Below are positions 26,311 through 34,187 of a stretch of 64,000 nucleotides of DNA, one piece after another. The position numbers and the translations under genes are program-made. This DNA comes from Streptomyces fuscichromogenes (GTDB lineage Bacteria > Actinomycetota > Actinomycetes > Streptomycetales > Streptomycetaceae). The stretch is taken from positions 461,074 to 525,073 of the forward strand of contig NZ_BMML01000006.1 in the NCBI RefSeq assembly GCF_014645815.1, in the 5' to 3' direction. Every line of letters starts with the position of its first letter. The stretch's first letter is position 1. Below the pieces are notes generated by a model, which saw nothing but the letters and a program-made list of their open reading frames with translations, was not told the DNA's origin and did not search any database.

Positions 26311-27186
26311 TCAGCTGGCGTCGCGGATGCTGGTCGCGATGCCGTTCTTGATCACGACCGTCGCGTCGAAGCCCTTCTTGGCGGCCTTCTCCAGTTGGGC
26401 CTCGGTGCACTCGACACCGCCCTCACCGCCCGGACCCGTGTTGATGGCGTCGCAGATGTCGTCGTAGCCGATGATCTTGGTGTCTTCGGCGACGAGGAAC
26501 TCCTGCTCGCTTCCCTTGATGTCGCTGACGGTGTACTTGCCCGGCGCCAGGTAGGAGACGGCGCCGAACCAGGTTCCGCTGACGCCCTTGCCCGTGGCGG
26601 AGCCGGACGACGAGCCCGAACCCGAACCGGAGGACCCGGACGCAGACGACCCGGACGACGACGATCCGGACGAAGACGATCCGGACGAAGACGATCCGGA
26701 CGAAGACCCGGACGACGACGTGGACGACGACCCGGAGCCGGTGTCCTGCTGGGCGGCACTCCGCTCGGTCACCAGGGTGGCGACACCCTTGTCCATCTCC
26801 ACGTCGGCGTTCACGGCACCCTTCTTGGTGGCCGCCTCCAACTGGTCCAGCGTGCAGGACGTGTCCGCCTTGGACCCCGCCTGCCCGCATATCGTGCCGG
26901 CGCCGTAGACCTGGGTCTCGTCGGCCACCAGGAACTGCTGGTCGTCCTCGCCCGGCACGGAGACGACGTACTTGCCCGGTGCGAGATAGGTGACCTTGCC
27001 GTTCTTGAACGTACCGCTGACGCCCTTCGAGTTCTTGGCGTCCGACGCCTTGTCCGCGACCGCCGACGCGCTCGCTCCGCCCTTGCCGGACGAGGTGGCG
27101 TCGGTGCCGTTCTGGCACGCCGTCATCAGCAGCCCGGCAGTGATCGCGGCAGTGGCGACAACGGCCTTGCGCAGGTGGCGGTTCAT
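26311..27186 (-). CDS. Lipoprotein with two homologous domains joined by a Ser/Gly linker
   Basis: 291 residues. The signal ends in a lipobox LLMTAC, so Cys24 should be lipidated and the protein anchored outside the membrane. Two copies of a roughly 75-residue domain are evident: GVSGTFKNGKVTYLAPGKY...QQFLVADETQVYGAGTICG and GVSGTWFGAVSYLAPGKY...QEFLVAEDTKIIGYDDICD. Between them runs a low-complexity Ser/Gly linker encoded partly by 15-bp repeats. Each domain has a Cys pair, suggesting disulfides. ATG at 27186 follows AAGGAA. The domain family is not one I can name; a ligand-binding role is only a guess. Confidence 0.85.
   Translation of the reverse strand: MNRHLRKAVVATAAITAGLLMTACQNGTDATSSGKGGASASAVADKASDAKNSKGVSGTFKNGKVTYLAPGKYVVSVPGEDDQQFLVADETQVYGAGTICGQAGSKADTSCTLDQLEAATKKGAVNADVEMDKGVATLVTERSAAQQDTGSGSSSTSSSGSSSGSSSSGSSSSGSSSSGSSASGSSGSGSGSSSGSATGKGVSGTWFGAVSYLAPGKYTVSDIKGSEQEFLVAEDTKIIGYDDICDAINTGPGGEGGVECTEAQLEKAAKKGFDATVVIKNGIATSIRDAS
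26654..26710. repeat. 15-bp tandem repeat encoding the Ser/Gly linker
   Basis: Three 15-bp units of the form GACGA(A/C)GACGATCCG at 26654-26698, plus a partial fourth, encode repeated GSSSS pentapeptides of the lipoprotein linker on the minus strand. Copy number is likely to vary between strains by slippage. Confidence 0.8.
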
Positions 27187-27291
27187 CAGGGGAGGTTCCT
27201 TCCGAGGGATGGGGACAGCAGGGCGCCGGCGGCGTTTCCGCCGGCTTCCCGGTCTGGTGCTGGGTATGAGGAGCCGCAGGGCCCGGTCGGG

Positions 27292-28293
27292 TCAGCCCCG
27301 GGCCACGGCGATGGATCCCGCGAGCCGCTCTCCGGCCTCGTAGATCATGTAGGGGACGCCGCCGTCGGTGCCGAAGCAGGGCGACGCGGCGCGCCCGTTC
27401 TCCGGAGCCGCGCTGCGCGAGTTGTAGAAGACGCCGAGGTGGTCGCGCTTGCCGAAGTCGTTGCCGACCTCGGTGATCATGATGTCGCCGCCGCTCGACC
27501 TGTCCTTGTTGTAGACGACATAGGTGCTGCCGTCGCGGTGGAGAAGGTGCGGACCGCCGACGTTGACGGCGTCGACGTCGGTGTGCCGGATCAGCGGTTG
27601 CTGGTCGTAGGTCCAGGTGCGGCCGTCGGCGGACCAACCCCAGTGGATGTCACGGTGGTTGGTCGTGTTGTTGGTCATGAAGACCATCACGTAGGCGGCG
27701 TCGCGTGCCGGCAGGTCGTGGCGGAAGACCCGGGCGTACGACGTCTCCGTGGTGCCTGCCGGGAGCATGGACGCCGACAGCACGACCTTGTCGTACGTGA
27801 AGTTGATCCCGTCGGCCGAGCGGGCGAGGCGGGTCGTGGTGTTCGGTCCGTGGAAGTACAGCCAGAACTCGTCGGCGTCCTGGTTCCACAGCACGTGGGG
27901 GGACGAGACATGGCTGACGGAGTAGTGCGGGGACCAGTCGTTGGAGACGATCGGGTTCGACGGGTACTCCGTGAACGGCCCTTCCAGCGAGTCGCCGTAG
28001 GCCAGGCAGATCCCACCGGGCGGGTCGTGCGGCGCGTAGTAGAGGTAGTAGCGGCCGAGGGGGGAGCTCAGCTTGTCGTAGACGCCCCGGACACAGGGGA
28101 AGATGATCTCGCCGGTGGGGTTGTACTTCAGCTTGGACGCGGTCAGCAGCGTGCGGACGTAGGTGTAGTCGGGGAATCCGCCGGGCGCCGCGGCGGCGGG
28201 CTGGGTGCCCAGGGTCGTCCCGACGGTGAGAGCGGCTCCGGTGGCGGCGGCGGTGCGCAGGAAGAGACGCCGGTCGAGGCGTTGCTCGTGCAT
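27292..28293 (-). CDS. Tat-exported five-bladed beta-propeller (GH43-like) protein
   Basis: 333 residues. Twin-arginine signal RRLFLRTAAATGAAL (residues 8-22) with a cleavage region ending PAAAA. The mature part shows repeated blades characteristic of GH43/GH117-like propellers: YYLYYAPHDPPGG, SPHVLWNQDADEFWLYFHG, FMTNNTTNHRDIHWGWSADG, GGPHLLHRDGSTYVVYN. Catalytic acids could not be assigned with certainty. ATG at 28293 has GGAG six bases upstream. Last gene of a LacI-linked cluster, so it may release or bind the glycan that feeds the pathway. Confidence 0.82.
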   Translation of the reverse strand: MHEQRLDRRLFLRTAAATGAALTVGTTLGTQPAAAAPGGFPDYTYVRTLLTASKLKYNPTGEIIFPCVRGVYDKLSSPLGRYYLYYAPHDPPGGICLAYGDSLEGPFTEYPSNPIVSNDWSPHYSVSHVSSPHVLWNQDADEFWLYFHGPNTTTRLARSADGINFTYDKVVLSASMLPAGTTETSYARVFRHDLPARDAAYVMVFMTNNTTNHRDIHWGWSADGRTWTYDQQPLIRHTDVDAVNVGGPHLLHRDGSTYVVYNKDRSSGGDIMITEVGNDFGKRDHLGVFYNSRSAAPENGRAASPCFGTDGGVPYMIYEAGERLAGSIAVARG

Positions 28294-28333
28294 GTGGGCT
28301 CCGATGACAAAAAGACAGAAGGGACGGAAGGGC

Positions 28334-29614
28334 TCAGAGGTAGGTGGCGGCCGTGACGCACAGGCCGCCGAGGGCGACCGCCCAGACGTACGGCAGGGTG
28401 CGCACCATGACCTGCTGGGGAGTGACACCCGCGTACTGGGCGCTCCACACGGTCTGGGTGCTGGTCGGGTCGGCGACGCCGAAGACCTGGTTGTACGAGG
28501 TCGCCATGCCGAGGACGGCGGCCGCGGGGTAGACGCCCGCGGCGACGAGGACGCCGGCGATGCCCGCGCCGAGCCCGAACACGTTGAGCGGGCCGCGGTA
28601 GAGGCACAGCGGGACGAGAAGGGTGAAGACGAGCACGAACAGCACCGGGTTCCGCGGGCTGACGGCCTTGACGAGCGGTTCGAGCGCGTCCACGGCGCCG
28701 GGCAGCTTCACGGCCGCGAGCAGGATGCCGATGGCGATGAACAGGGCGATCGGCGGGGCCGCCACCTCGAAGCCGCCGTACAGGGTGCGCAGCAGCCGCT
28801 TGTTCAGCTCGCCGGGCCGGGTCGTGGTGACCAGCGCGTACAGGATGCCCGCCAACAGGGAGGGGATGACGGCGAGTTCGAAGCCCAGGGCGAGGACCAG
28901 CGGGACGGCGGGGGCGAGCAGCGCGTACCAGGGCGCGTCGCCCGGTTCCGCACGTCGTGAACGGGGCTTCGTGTCCACGGACTTGAGCGACCAGGCGTGC
29001 TCGGTGCCGCGCCGTCGGGTCTCGACGACGACGAACGCGACGGCGGCGGCCAGGGCGAACGGGAAGAGCTTCACCATGAAGCCGCGCACGGCCGGGACCG
29101 GCAGCTCCAGCGCGGTGGAGAAGAACTGCCACAGCGGCAGCTCGAAGGGGACGCCCACGGCGATGCCCATCAGCACCGTGCCCGCGGCGGTCACCCTGGG
29201 CACGCCGACGGCGATCATGGCGGGGATGCCGATGAGGCCGGCGAGCATGGCGGCGGGTGCCGAGCCGGTCACCGTTCCGACGAGGGCGGACACGGCGAGG
29301 ACGCCGAGGGCCACCACGGTCGGGCTGTCACCGCCGAACTCGACGATCTTGCGGACGAGCGTGCCCGCGATACCGGTCTCGTCGAGGAGCCTGCCCAGCC
29401 AGGAGCCCAGAACGATCGCGATCATGGTGGCGGCCAGGGTCGGCGCGCCTTCCTGGAGAACGGTGTCCAGCACGCTGTTGCTGCCGGTGAGCGGTGCCCC
29501 GGCGAGGAAGGCGATGACGACGGCGAGCAGCACCAGCGCGAAGGCGGTGGGGATTCTTCGGGTGAGCATCAGGCCGACGCCGGCGGCCATGACGAGGAGG
29601 ATGACGACACCCAT
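28334..29614 (-). CDS. Multi-spanning permease (GntP/CitMHS-like)
   Basis: 426 residues with about 11-12 hydrophobic helices, beginning MGVVILLVMAAGVGLMLTRR. Re-entrant loop-like stretches such as SALVGTVTGSAPAAMLAG and GMATSYNQVFGVADPTST recall ion-transporter superfamily carriers of gluconate, citrate or C4-dicarboxylates. No ABC or PTS motif is present. It starts three bases after the upstream HEAAH gene, so it is co-translated. The likely job is proton- or sodium-driven uptake of the acidic compound metabolised by the cluster; the exact family and substrate remain uncertain. Confidence 0.8.
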   Translation of the reverse strand: MGVVILLVMAAGVGLMLTRRIPTAFALVLLAVVIAFLAGAPLTGSNSVLDTVLQEGAPTLAATMIAIVLGSWLGRLLDETGIAGTLVRKIVEFGGDSPTVVALGVLAVSALVGTVTGSAPAAMLAGLIGIPAMIAVGVPRVTAAGTVLMGIAVGVPFELPLWQFFSTALELPVPAVRGFMVKLFPFALAAAVAFVVVETRRRGTEHAWSLKSVDTKPRSRRAEPGDAPWYALLAPAVPLVLALGFELAVIPSLLAGILYALVTTTRPGELNKRLLRTLYGGFEVAAPPIALFIAIGILLAAVKLPGAVDALEPLVKAVSPRNPVLFVLVFTLLVPLCLYRGPLNVFGLGAGIAGVLVAAGVYPAAAVLGMATSYNQVFGVADPTSTQTVWSAQYAGVTPQQVMVRTLPYVWAVALGGLCVTAATYL

Positions 29615-29617
29615 GGG

Positions 29618-30259
29618 TCAGTTCTCTCTTCTCGGAGCGGGATTCCCGGGCCGGGTGAGCGCCGCGCGCAGCGCGGCGGTGAGGAGCAGGGGGCTGCGGC
29701 CGAGCCCGCAGACGGTTCTGGCGTAGGCGTGGGCGGCGATCTCCTCGGCACCGGCGACATGGCCGGCCACGCGGTGGCGGCCGAGACGCAGCACGGTGTG
29801 GCCGAGTGCCTCCTTGAGCGCGGCCTTCGCCGGGCCGTGGTGCAGGTGGGCATGCGCGGCCTCGTGGGCGAGGGCGGCCGCGCGCACCGAGCCCGGCGGG
29901 TACCAGGCACGCCAGCCGCGGGCGTCGGCCAACTCCTCGGCGAGCGCGAGCGTGTCGGTGTAGAGCTCGACCGTCGGGGGCCGTGAGGTGTAGCGGGCGA
30001 GCAGCATCCGCTCCAGGCCGTCGTTCCGCTCGACCACGCGTGCCGTGGACGGCACGGGGGCCAGCCCGGACCCGAACTCATCTGCCCTACGGGCCCATTG
30101 ACGCAGCAGCTCGTGGTCGCGCCCCTCGTGGGTCGGCGTGGCCGCCAGCAGCCGGACGCCCCACTCGACGTCGTCGACGTCGTCGATGTCATCCATGTCA
30201 TCCATGGGCACGGAGTCCGATACCACCGCGTCCACCGAGGTGAGTTGACTGTCTGTCAT
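29618..30259 (-). CDS. Uncharacterised protein with HEAAH motif and acidic N-terminus
   Basis: 213 residues. The N-terminus carries an Asp-rich run (MDDMDDIDDVDDVEWG) and the middle has ALAHEAAHAHLHHGPAK, matching the HExxH zinc-metallopeptidase signature with further histidines. No signal peptide or membrane segment. ATG at 30259 overlaps the hydantoinase stop by four bases (ATGA). Such a protein may act as an accessory or maturation factor for the neighbouring hydantoinase, or be an inactive zincin fold. I do not recognise a named family; its catalytic status is unproven. Confidence 0.75.
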   Translation of the reverse strand: MTDSQLTSVDAVVSDSVPMDDMDDIDDVDDVEWGVRLLAATPTHEGRDHELLRQWARRADEFGSGLAPVPSTARVVERNDGLERMLLARYTSRPPTVELYTDTLALAEELADARGWRAWYPPGSVRAAALAHEAAHAHLHHGPAKAALKEALGHTVLRLGRHRVAGHVAGAEEIAAHAYARTVCGLGRSPLLLTAALRAALTRPGNPAPRREN

Positions 30260-32385
30260 GGCCGCACCTCCAGGACCGCGACCACCGGCTCGTCGGCCGC
30301 GCGGGTCCGCAGCTCGCTGCGGGCCAGAGCGAGCAGCGGCTGCGGATCGAGGACGCCGGACAGGTCGGCGATGCGGGAGCCGAGCAACAGCCGCAGGGCG
30401 GGAGCGCGTACCCCGCCGTCGCCGTACGAGGTGGACTCGCCCACCAGCCGGGCGAGCACCTCCGGAGCGCCGGCCACGGTGGTGGTCTCCACGCGGGCGT
30501 CGGCGGCATGGTGGCGTACGACGCCGTCCATGTCGACGATCCGTACGGGCCGGCGGGCCGGCCGCAGACGGCGGTGCGTCCGCGTGCCGTAGACGGTGTG
30601 GGCGGCGGTGCCCGCCAGGACGCGGACGTCCGCGGGGTCGGCCTTGAGACTGGCCGCCGCGGCACGCAGCCGCTCGGTGTCGTCGGCTCGGTGGGACCGG
30701 TCCTGGACACGCAGTTCGGTGGCACCGGTGGCGACCGCGCGCACGGTGCTGGTCCGCGGGTCGACAGTGACGTCGACCTCGACGCCTTCGGCGGCGGCGC
30801 CCTGCGCGATCACCGCCCGCTCCGCTTCGGCGCGGACGGCGAGGATCTGCTCCTGCGAAGCGCCGGGCACGATCCGCTCGACCTGTTCCCGTACGAGCGC
30901 GAGGGCGACGCCGACGGGGCTGATGACCTCGTTGTGGCGGACGATCCGGCCCGCCATGCCGCTGGCATGGGCGAGGTGCGGGGTGACGGACGCGGCAGCG
31001 CCGCCTCCGCCGACCAGGACGGCCGTGTCCCTGTCGAGGCGGTAGTCACGGATCATTGCGTCCACCACCGTCCTCACCTGGGCGACGCCCGCGTCGAGGA
31101 TCCGGGTGGCCGCGGTCGCCACGTCGGTGCCGAGCAGGGCGGCCAGCGGCGCGATCGCGGCGCGCGCGGTCTCCGGGTCGCAGTGGGCGAAGTCGCCCTC
31201 GGGGACGCGGCCGAGGGCATTGGCGGCACAGGTCATGGTGACGGCGAACCGCCCGCCCGCCGTGTCCAGCACGGCGTAGTCGGCTCGGTCGCCGTCCAGG
31301 GGCCGGACGGTGTCCACCCTGGCGTCGCGCAGCCGGCCGGGGGAGGCGAAGCAGGCGTACGGCAGCCCCGCGATGTGGGCGCTGCGCGGTCCCACGCCCG
31401 TCACCCGGCCGTCGCCGATCCGCACCATGGAACCGCCGCCGACACCGACCGTGCGCACGTCGAGGGCGTTCAGATACGAGGTCCTGCCAAGGATGGTGGC
31501 GTGCCGGACGGCGACCTTGCCGCGGTGTACGACGCTGATGTCGGTCGACGTGCCTCCGGTCTCCAGGAACACGCCCTCGCTCACCCGTTCCCGCAGCAGA
31601 GCGCCCGCGACTCCGGCAGCCGGTCCCGACAGCACCGTCAGGAGCGGTCGGCGGCGCATCTCGTCGAGGGCCATCACGCCGCCGTCGCAGCGCATCACCA
31701 TCAGGGGCGCGGTCACTCCCGCCTTGGTGACGGCGGCGTCGACCAGGCCGGCGGTGGCCAGCATGCGGGGCAGGATCGCCGCGTTGACCACGGCGGTCCG
31801 GGTGCGCCTGTGCAGCCCGTACAGCGAGGTGATCTCGTGCGCGGCGGTCATCGGCAGCCCGTACGGCCGTGCCGCGTCCAGGACGGCCCGTTCGCCCTCG
31901 GGGCGGTCGACGCTGAACGGCTGGCTGGCGACGAGGACTTGGGCGCCCGCGTCCTTCACCTGCTCGACGGCGCGGCGGACGGCCGCCGGGTCGTCGGGGT
32001 CGGCGACATGCGCGTAGGCCAGCGGGAGCCTTTTGCCGGGGGCGAGTTCGAGCCTGCCGAACGAGGCGAGGCGGCGGGTGAACACCGCCGAGGGGCCGGT
32101 CCCGACGCCGATCAGTCCGACGGTCGCCACGTCACCCTCCAGGAGGGCGTTGGTGGCCTGGGTCGTGCCGTGCGCCAGGAAGGCGACGTCGCTCGGGGCG
32201 CGGCCGGTCCGGGCCAGGAGCCGGTCGAGCGCCTCGACGATGCCGTGCGCGACGCCGTCCTCGTGGTGGTGGCTGGTGGGGACCTTGATCTGCCCCAGGA
32301 GTTCGAGGGTCGTGGCGTCCACGGCCACGGCGTCGGTGAAGGTTCCGCCCACGTCGATGCCGACGCGTATGCGGGGTGTGCTCAT
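30256..32385 (-). CDS. Hydantoinase/oxoprolinase A-type ATP-dependent hydrolase
   Basis: 709 residues. N-terminal actin-like ATPase domain begins RVGIDVGGTFTDAVAVD, then FLAHGTTQATNALLEGD, VMRCDGGVMALDEMR, VLSGPAAGVAGALL, FLETGGTSTDISVVHRGK and VGVGGGSMVRIGDG, all hallmarks of HyuA/5-oxoprolinase A. The family opens cyclic amides such as N-methylhydantoin or 5-oxoproline, or carboxylates acetone-type substrates with partner subunits. No B subunit (HyuB) is adjacent, which is unusual. ATG at 32385 has AGGAGG ten bases upstream. Part of the LacI-linked catabolic cluster. Confidence 0.88.
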   Translation of the reverse strand: MSTPRIRVGIDVGGTFTDAVAVDATTLELLGQIKVPTSHHHEDGVAHGIVEALDRLLARTGRAPSDVAFLAHGTTQATNALLEGDVATVGLIGVGTGPSAVFTRRLASFGRLELAPGKRLPLAYAHVADPDDPAAVRRAVEQVKDAGAQVLVASQPFSVDRPEGERAVLDAARPYGLPMTAAHEITSLYGLHRRTRTAVVNAAILPRMLATAGLVDAAVTKAGVTAPLMVMRCDGGVMALDEMRRRPLLTVLSGPAAGVAGALLRERVSEGVFLETGGTSTDISVVHRGKVAVRHATILGRTSYLNALDVRTVGVGGGSMVRIGDGRVTGVGPRSAHIAGLPYACFASPGRLRDARVDTVRPLDGDRADYAVLDTAGGRFAVTMTCAANALGRVPEGDFAHCDPETARAAIAPLAALLGTDVATAATRILDAGVAQVRTVVDAMIRDYRLDRDTAVLVGGGGAAASVTPHLAHASGMAGRIVRHNEVISPVGVALALVREQVERIVPGASQEQILAVRAEAERAVIAQGAAAEGVEVDVTVDPRTSTVRAVATGATELRVQDRSHRADDTERLRAAAASLKADPADVRVLAGTAAHTVYGTRTHRRLRPARRPVRIVDMDGVVRHHAADARVETTTVAGAPEVLARLVGESTSYGDGGVRAPALRLLLGSRIADLSGVLDPQPLLALARSELRTRAADEPVVAVLEVRP

Positions 32386-32486
32386 GTCAGGGCACCTCCT
32401 GGTGCTGGATCGGGTTCGCGCGGGCTGCCGCCGGGCGTGGCGAAGGGAGCCGCCGCGCCCGGAACTCCCGTCCGTGCAGGGGTCGT

Positions 32487-34085
32487 TCAGTAGCCGCGTA
32501 CGTCCGGCCAGCGGCGTTGCACTCCGTCGCGGTCGAGCAGCCGCGCGAACTCCCCGAACCGTCTGTCCTCGGCCTGGACCTGGTGCGGCTCGACGTCCTC
32601 GGCCACGCAGTGGGCGGCCAGTGCGCCGGCGACCTCGCCGACGTTCCACTCCACCGGGTGGAGCCGGTAGCAGCCGTTGGTGAGGTGGGTCGTGCCGATG
32701 TTCTTGCCCGCGGGCAGCAGGTTGCGGACCCGCCGCGGCACCAGCGCCCCGAGGGGGATCTCGAAGGGCACCGAGCCGATGTCGATGTAGTTGTCGCCGC
32801 CGGTCGAGGGATGCAGGTCGATGCGGTACGCGCCCACGCCGACGGAGTCCCGGTACCGGGTACCGCCGTACGGGCCGACCGCGTCGATCGCCACGTCGTG
32901 CTCGGTGACCGTGGTGACGGCCTTGATGCGGCGGGACTCACGGACGTACGCCGCCTTGGCCAGGCCGTCCGTCGTGCCGGTCACGTCCGGGCGGATCCGC
33001 AGGCCCGGGAAGCCGGTGCCGCCGTCCGGGCGCGGCGCCTCGGTCTGCAGCCAGTACAGCAGTGACAGCGACAACTGCCGTGCCTCGCCGAGCGCTTCGG
33101 CCTCCTGCCCGATGTACGGCTTGAGCCAGTAGTCGTTGAGCGGCCAGTTGACGAGGGTGATGTCGGAGTCGAACGCTCCCGGCGCGTGCAGCTTGCGGGC
33201 GAGGATCCGGCGAAAGCCCCACAGCTCCTTGTCACCGGCGTCGGCGCTCTGGTCGGCGGAGACACCGAGCGGGTCCGGATCGGGATTCGGCACGAAGGTC
33301 CGCGGCAGCGGCTCCAGCGTGCGGGGGTCGGGCGCCGCGAAGCCGAGCAGCGGGCCGGGCCAGAACGAGGGCTGATAGCCGCGCCAGAAGCCGAAGTCCG
33401 CCGGCCGGTCGATCGTGTGGTCCTCGCCCTCGTGGTGGGAGAGCGCGAAGCAGACCGTGATGCCCTGCTGGTTGAGGGGCTGGGCCTGGTCCGGCGCGTG
33501 CGGCTCGTCGAACTCGGCGCGCGCCTCGGCCCCGTTCGCGTGCTCGACGCCCGCGAGGTGGAGGAGCTCGCCGGTCTCGGTGGCGTCCAGGACATAGCGC
33601 GCGGTGAGGGTGCGCCGTGTCCCGTCGCGCAGGTCCTCCAGGGTCACCGCCCGTACGACGTCGTCGTCCGACTCGGCGGAGACCGGCCGGTGCTCGGTGA
33701 GTACTGTCAGCCGGCCCGCCGCCCGGTGGGGCGCGAGCATGCCCTCCAGGACGGCGAGGGCGACCCTCGGCTCATGACAGAGCTTGCTGACCCGGCCCGC
33801 TCCCGGGTTGAGGTCGGTGAGCGCCAGGGCCTCGGCCCGCAACGGGTACCAGTGGCGGTAGTACCGCCGGATCTCCTCGCGCAGCCGCCGGTACGAGGCG
33901 GTCGTGCCGAACCGCTCCACCCACGGGTGTTCGTCGGGCGGTACGGCCTGGCTGGTGAGCTGGCCACCGACCCAGTCCGTCTCCTCGGTGAGGACGACGC
34001 TGCGTCCGGCCCGGCAGGCGGCCAGTGCGGCGGCCACACCACCGAGTCCGCCGCCCACGACGAGGATGTCTGCTTCGGATAACAC
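32487..34085 (-). CDS. FAD-dependent oxidoreductase (FAD_oxidored family), TTA-containing
   Basis: 532 residues. Rossmann FAD motif DILVVGGGLGGVAAALAAC at residues 5-23, then TEETDWVGGQLTSQ, a YVLDATETGELLHLAGV segment and the C-terminal LLPAGKNIGTTHLTNGCYR, all typical of the PF12831-type FAD oxidoreductases found with sugar-acid and glycan catabolic genes. GTG at 34085 follows AAGGA. Codon 2 is TTA, the rare leucine codon read only by the bldA tRNA in Streptomyces, so translation may be growth-phase dependent. A cytoplasmic oxidation step in the LacI-controlled pathway is likely; the substrate is unknown. Confidence 0.88.
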   Translation of the reverse strand: MLSEADILVVGGGLGGVAAALAACRAGRSVVLTEETDWVGGQLTSQAVPPDEHPWVERFGTTASYRRLREEIRRYYRHWYPLRAEALALTDLNPGAGRVSKLCHEPRVALAVLEGMLAPHRAAGRLTVLTEHRPVSAESDDDVVRAVTLEDLRDGTRRTLTARYVLDATETGELLHLAGVEHANGAEARAEFDEPHAPDQAQPLNQQGITVCFALSHHEGEDHTIDRPADFGFWRGYQPSFWPGPLLGFAAPDPRTLEPLPRTFVPNPDPDPLGVSADQSADAGDKELWGFRRILARKLHAPGAFDSDITLVNWPLNDYWLKPYIGQEAEALGEARQLSLSLLYWLQTEAPRPDGGTGFPGLRIRPDVTGTTDGLAKAAYVRESRRIKAVTTVTEHDVAIDAVGPYGGTRYRDSVGVGAYRIDLHPSTGGDNYIDIGSVPFEIPLGALVPRRVRNLLPAGKNIGTTHLTNGCYRLHPVEWNVGEVAGALAAHCVAEDVEPHQVQAEDRRFGEFARLLDRDGVQRRWPDVRGY

Positions 34086-34095
34086 GGGCAGTCCT

Positions 34096-34135
34096 TGCTA
34101 CTGGATCCCACTACTGGATCTTGCTACTGAGTCCT
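34096..34135. repeat. Three imperfect CTACTG direct repeats upstream of the FAD oxidoreductase
   Basis: The 102-bp gap between the LacI gene and the oxidoreductase gene holds three copies of (G)CTACTGGATC, the last degenerate (CTACTGAGTC). They sit immediately before the oxidoreductase ribosome site and may be regulator sites or an RNA element. Confidence 0.5.
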
Positions 34136-34187
34136 GCCAGCAGATCAGGTCCATGACAGGGAGGGAGATGGTCCGTACGGACCGTGC

